From the NCBI GenBank assembly GCA_964343305.1, contig CAYFJO010000283.1, positions 1-14,082 on the forward strand: a stretch of DNA of 14,082 bases. The letters run 5' to 3'. Shown in pieces: positions 13,956 to 14,082 of the stretch (the first letter of the stretch is position 1; each line of letters opens with the position of its first letter). The notes below the pieces were generated by a model. That model worked only from the letters and a program-made list of their open reading frames with translations, was not told the DNA's origin and made no database searches. The position numbers were made by a program, and so were the translations under genes. Origin of the DNA: CAYFJO01 sp964343305. GTDB taxonomy: Bacteria > Planctomycetota > Planctomycetia > Pirellulales > Pirellulaceae.

Positions 13956-14082
13956 ATGGCTATTCAGACCTTAAGAGTCGGGGCGTTGGCTATTGTTTTC
14001 GCGCTACTTGGCGGGATACATGTCCAAGCGCAACAGAATCAAACCGACCAATACACGATCGAACAATTCTTGAAAACGACCA
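13956..14082 (+). CDS. N-terminus of a secreted protein, probably an S9-family peptidase (partial)
   Basis: Forty-two codons are present before the window ends. A Sec signal peptide (MAIQTLRVGALAIVFALLGG, cleavage near AQA at about residue 25) is followed by QYTIEQFLKTT. The YTIEQFLKTT start resembles the beginning of the propeller domain of prolyl-oligopeptidase-type (S9) secreted peptidases as I remember them in planctomycetes. The catalytic domain is outside the window, so this is a tentative family call. The start is well supported by GGAGG at 13945-13949. It is separated from the four-gene cluster by the intron remnant and repeat copy 5 and is likely transcribed on its own. Confidence 0.6.
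   Translation, partial: MAIQTLRVGALAIVFALLGGIHVQAQQNQTDQYTIEQFLKTT

Overview
The window looks like a piece of a Planctomycetota chromosome, most likely from the Pirellulales or a close relative. This is judged from protein style, not from any search. The clues are a very large secreted PQQ-propeller protein fused to carbohydrate-binding domains, Tat-exported Gfo/Idh/MocA and sugar-isomerase-like proteins, loose gene packing, moderately high GC, and dispersed intergenic repeats of a kind I associate with these genomes.

Layout. Positions 1-496 hold repeat copy 1 and no convincing gene. A small secreted protein of unknown function follows (497-1156, +). A gene-free stretch with repeat copy 2 separates it from a convergent TauE/SafE-type permease (1705-2478, -). 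The divergent gap 2479-3159 carries a perfect 13-bp hairpin, repeat copy 3 and the minus-strand C-terminal stub of an integrase-type transposase. Then comes the giant PQQ-propeller/methyltransferase-like/CBM9-like/malectin-like gene (3160-7804, +). It is broken at about 7004 by what looks like a 7-bp tandem duplication. After a gap with repeat copy 4 there is a compact four-gene plus-strand cluster: a Tat-signal Gfo/Idh/MocA oxidoreductase (8211-9518), an Nramp-like transporter (9630-11327), a MetE-like zinc methyltransferase (11324-12487, ATGA overlap), and a Tat-signal TIM-barrel sugar isomerase/epimerase (12537-13469) interrupted by one in-frame TAA. The final gap holds a group II intron 3'-end remnant directly abutting repeat copy 5. 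The window ends in the first 42 codons of a secreted protein that resembles an S9-family peptidase.

How the genes may fit together. The four-gene cluster is probably one transcription unit. It combines sugar-type redox and isomerase chemistry outside the cytoplasm, a metal- or solute-transporter-like membrane protein, and a cytoplasmic thiol/zinc methyltransferase. Catabolism of a methylated sugar or glycoside, with transfer of the methyl group to a thiol, is a possible reading but remains inference. The upstream giant protein has carbohydrate-binding domains and could recognise glycans, but nothing ties it to the same operon.

The most notable signals are three. Two disrupted genes each differ from an intact reading frame by one simple event (a heptamer duplication and a Tyr-like-to-stop change). 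A five-copy dispersed repeat of about 120 bp occupies every long intergenic gap, always in the same orientation. The Nramp-like/MetE-like pair is translationally coupled.
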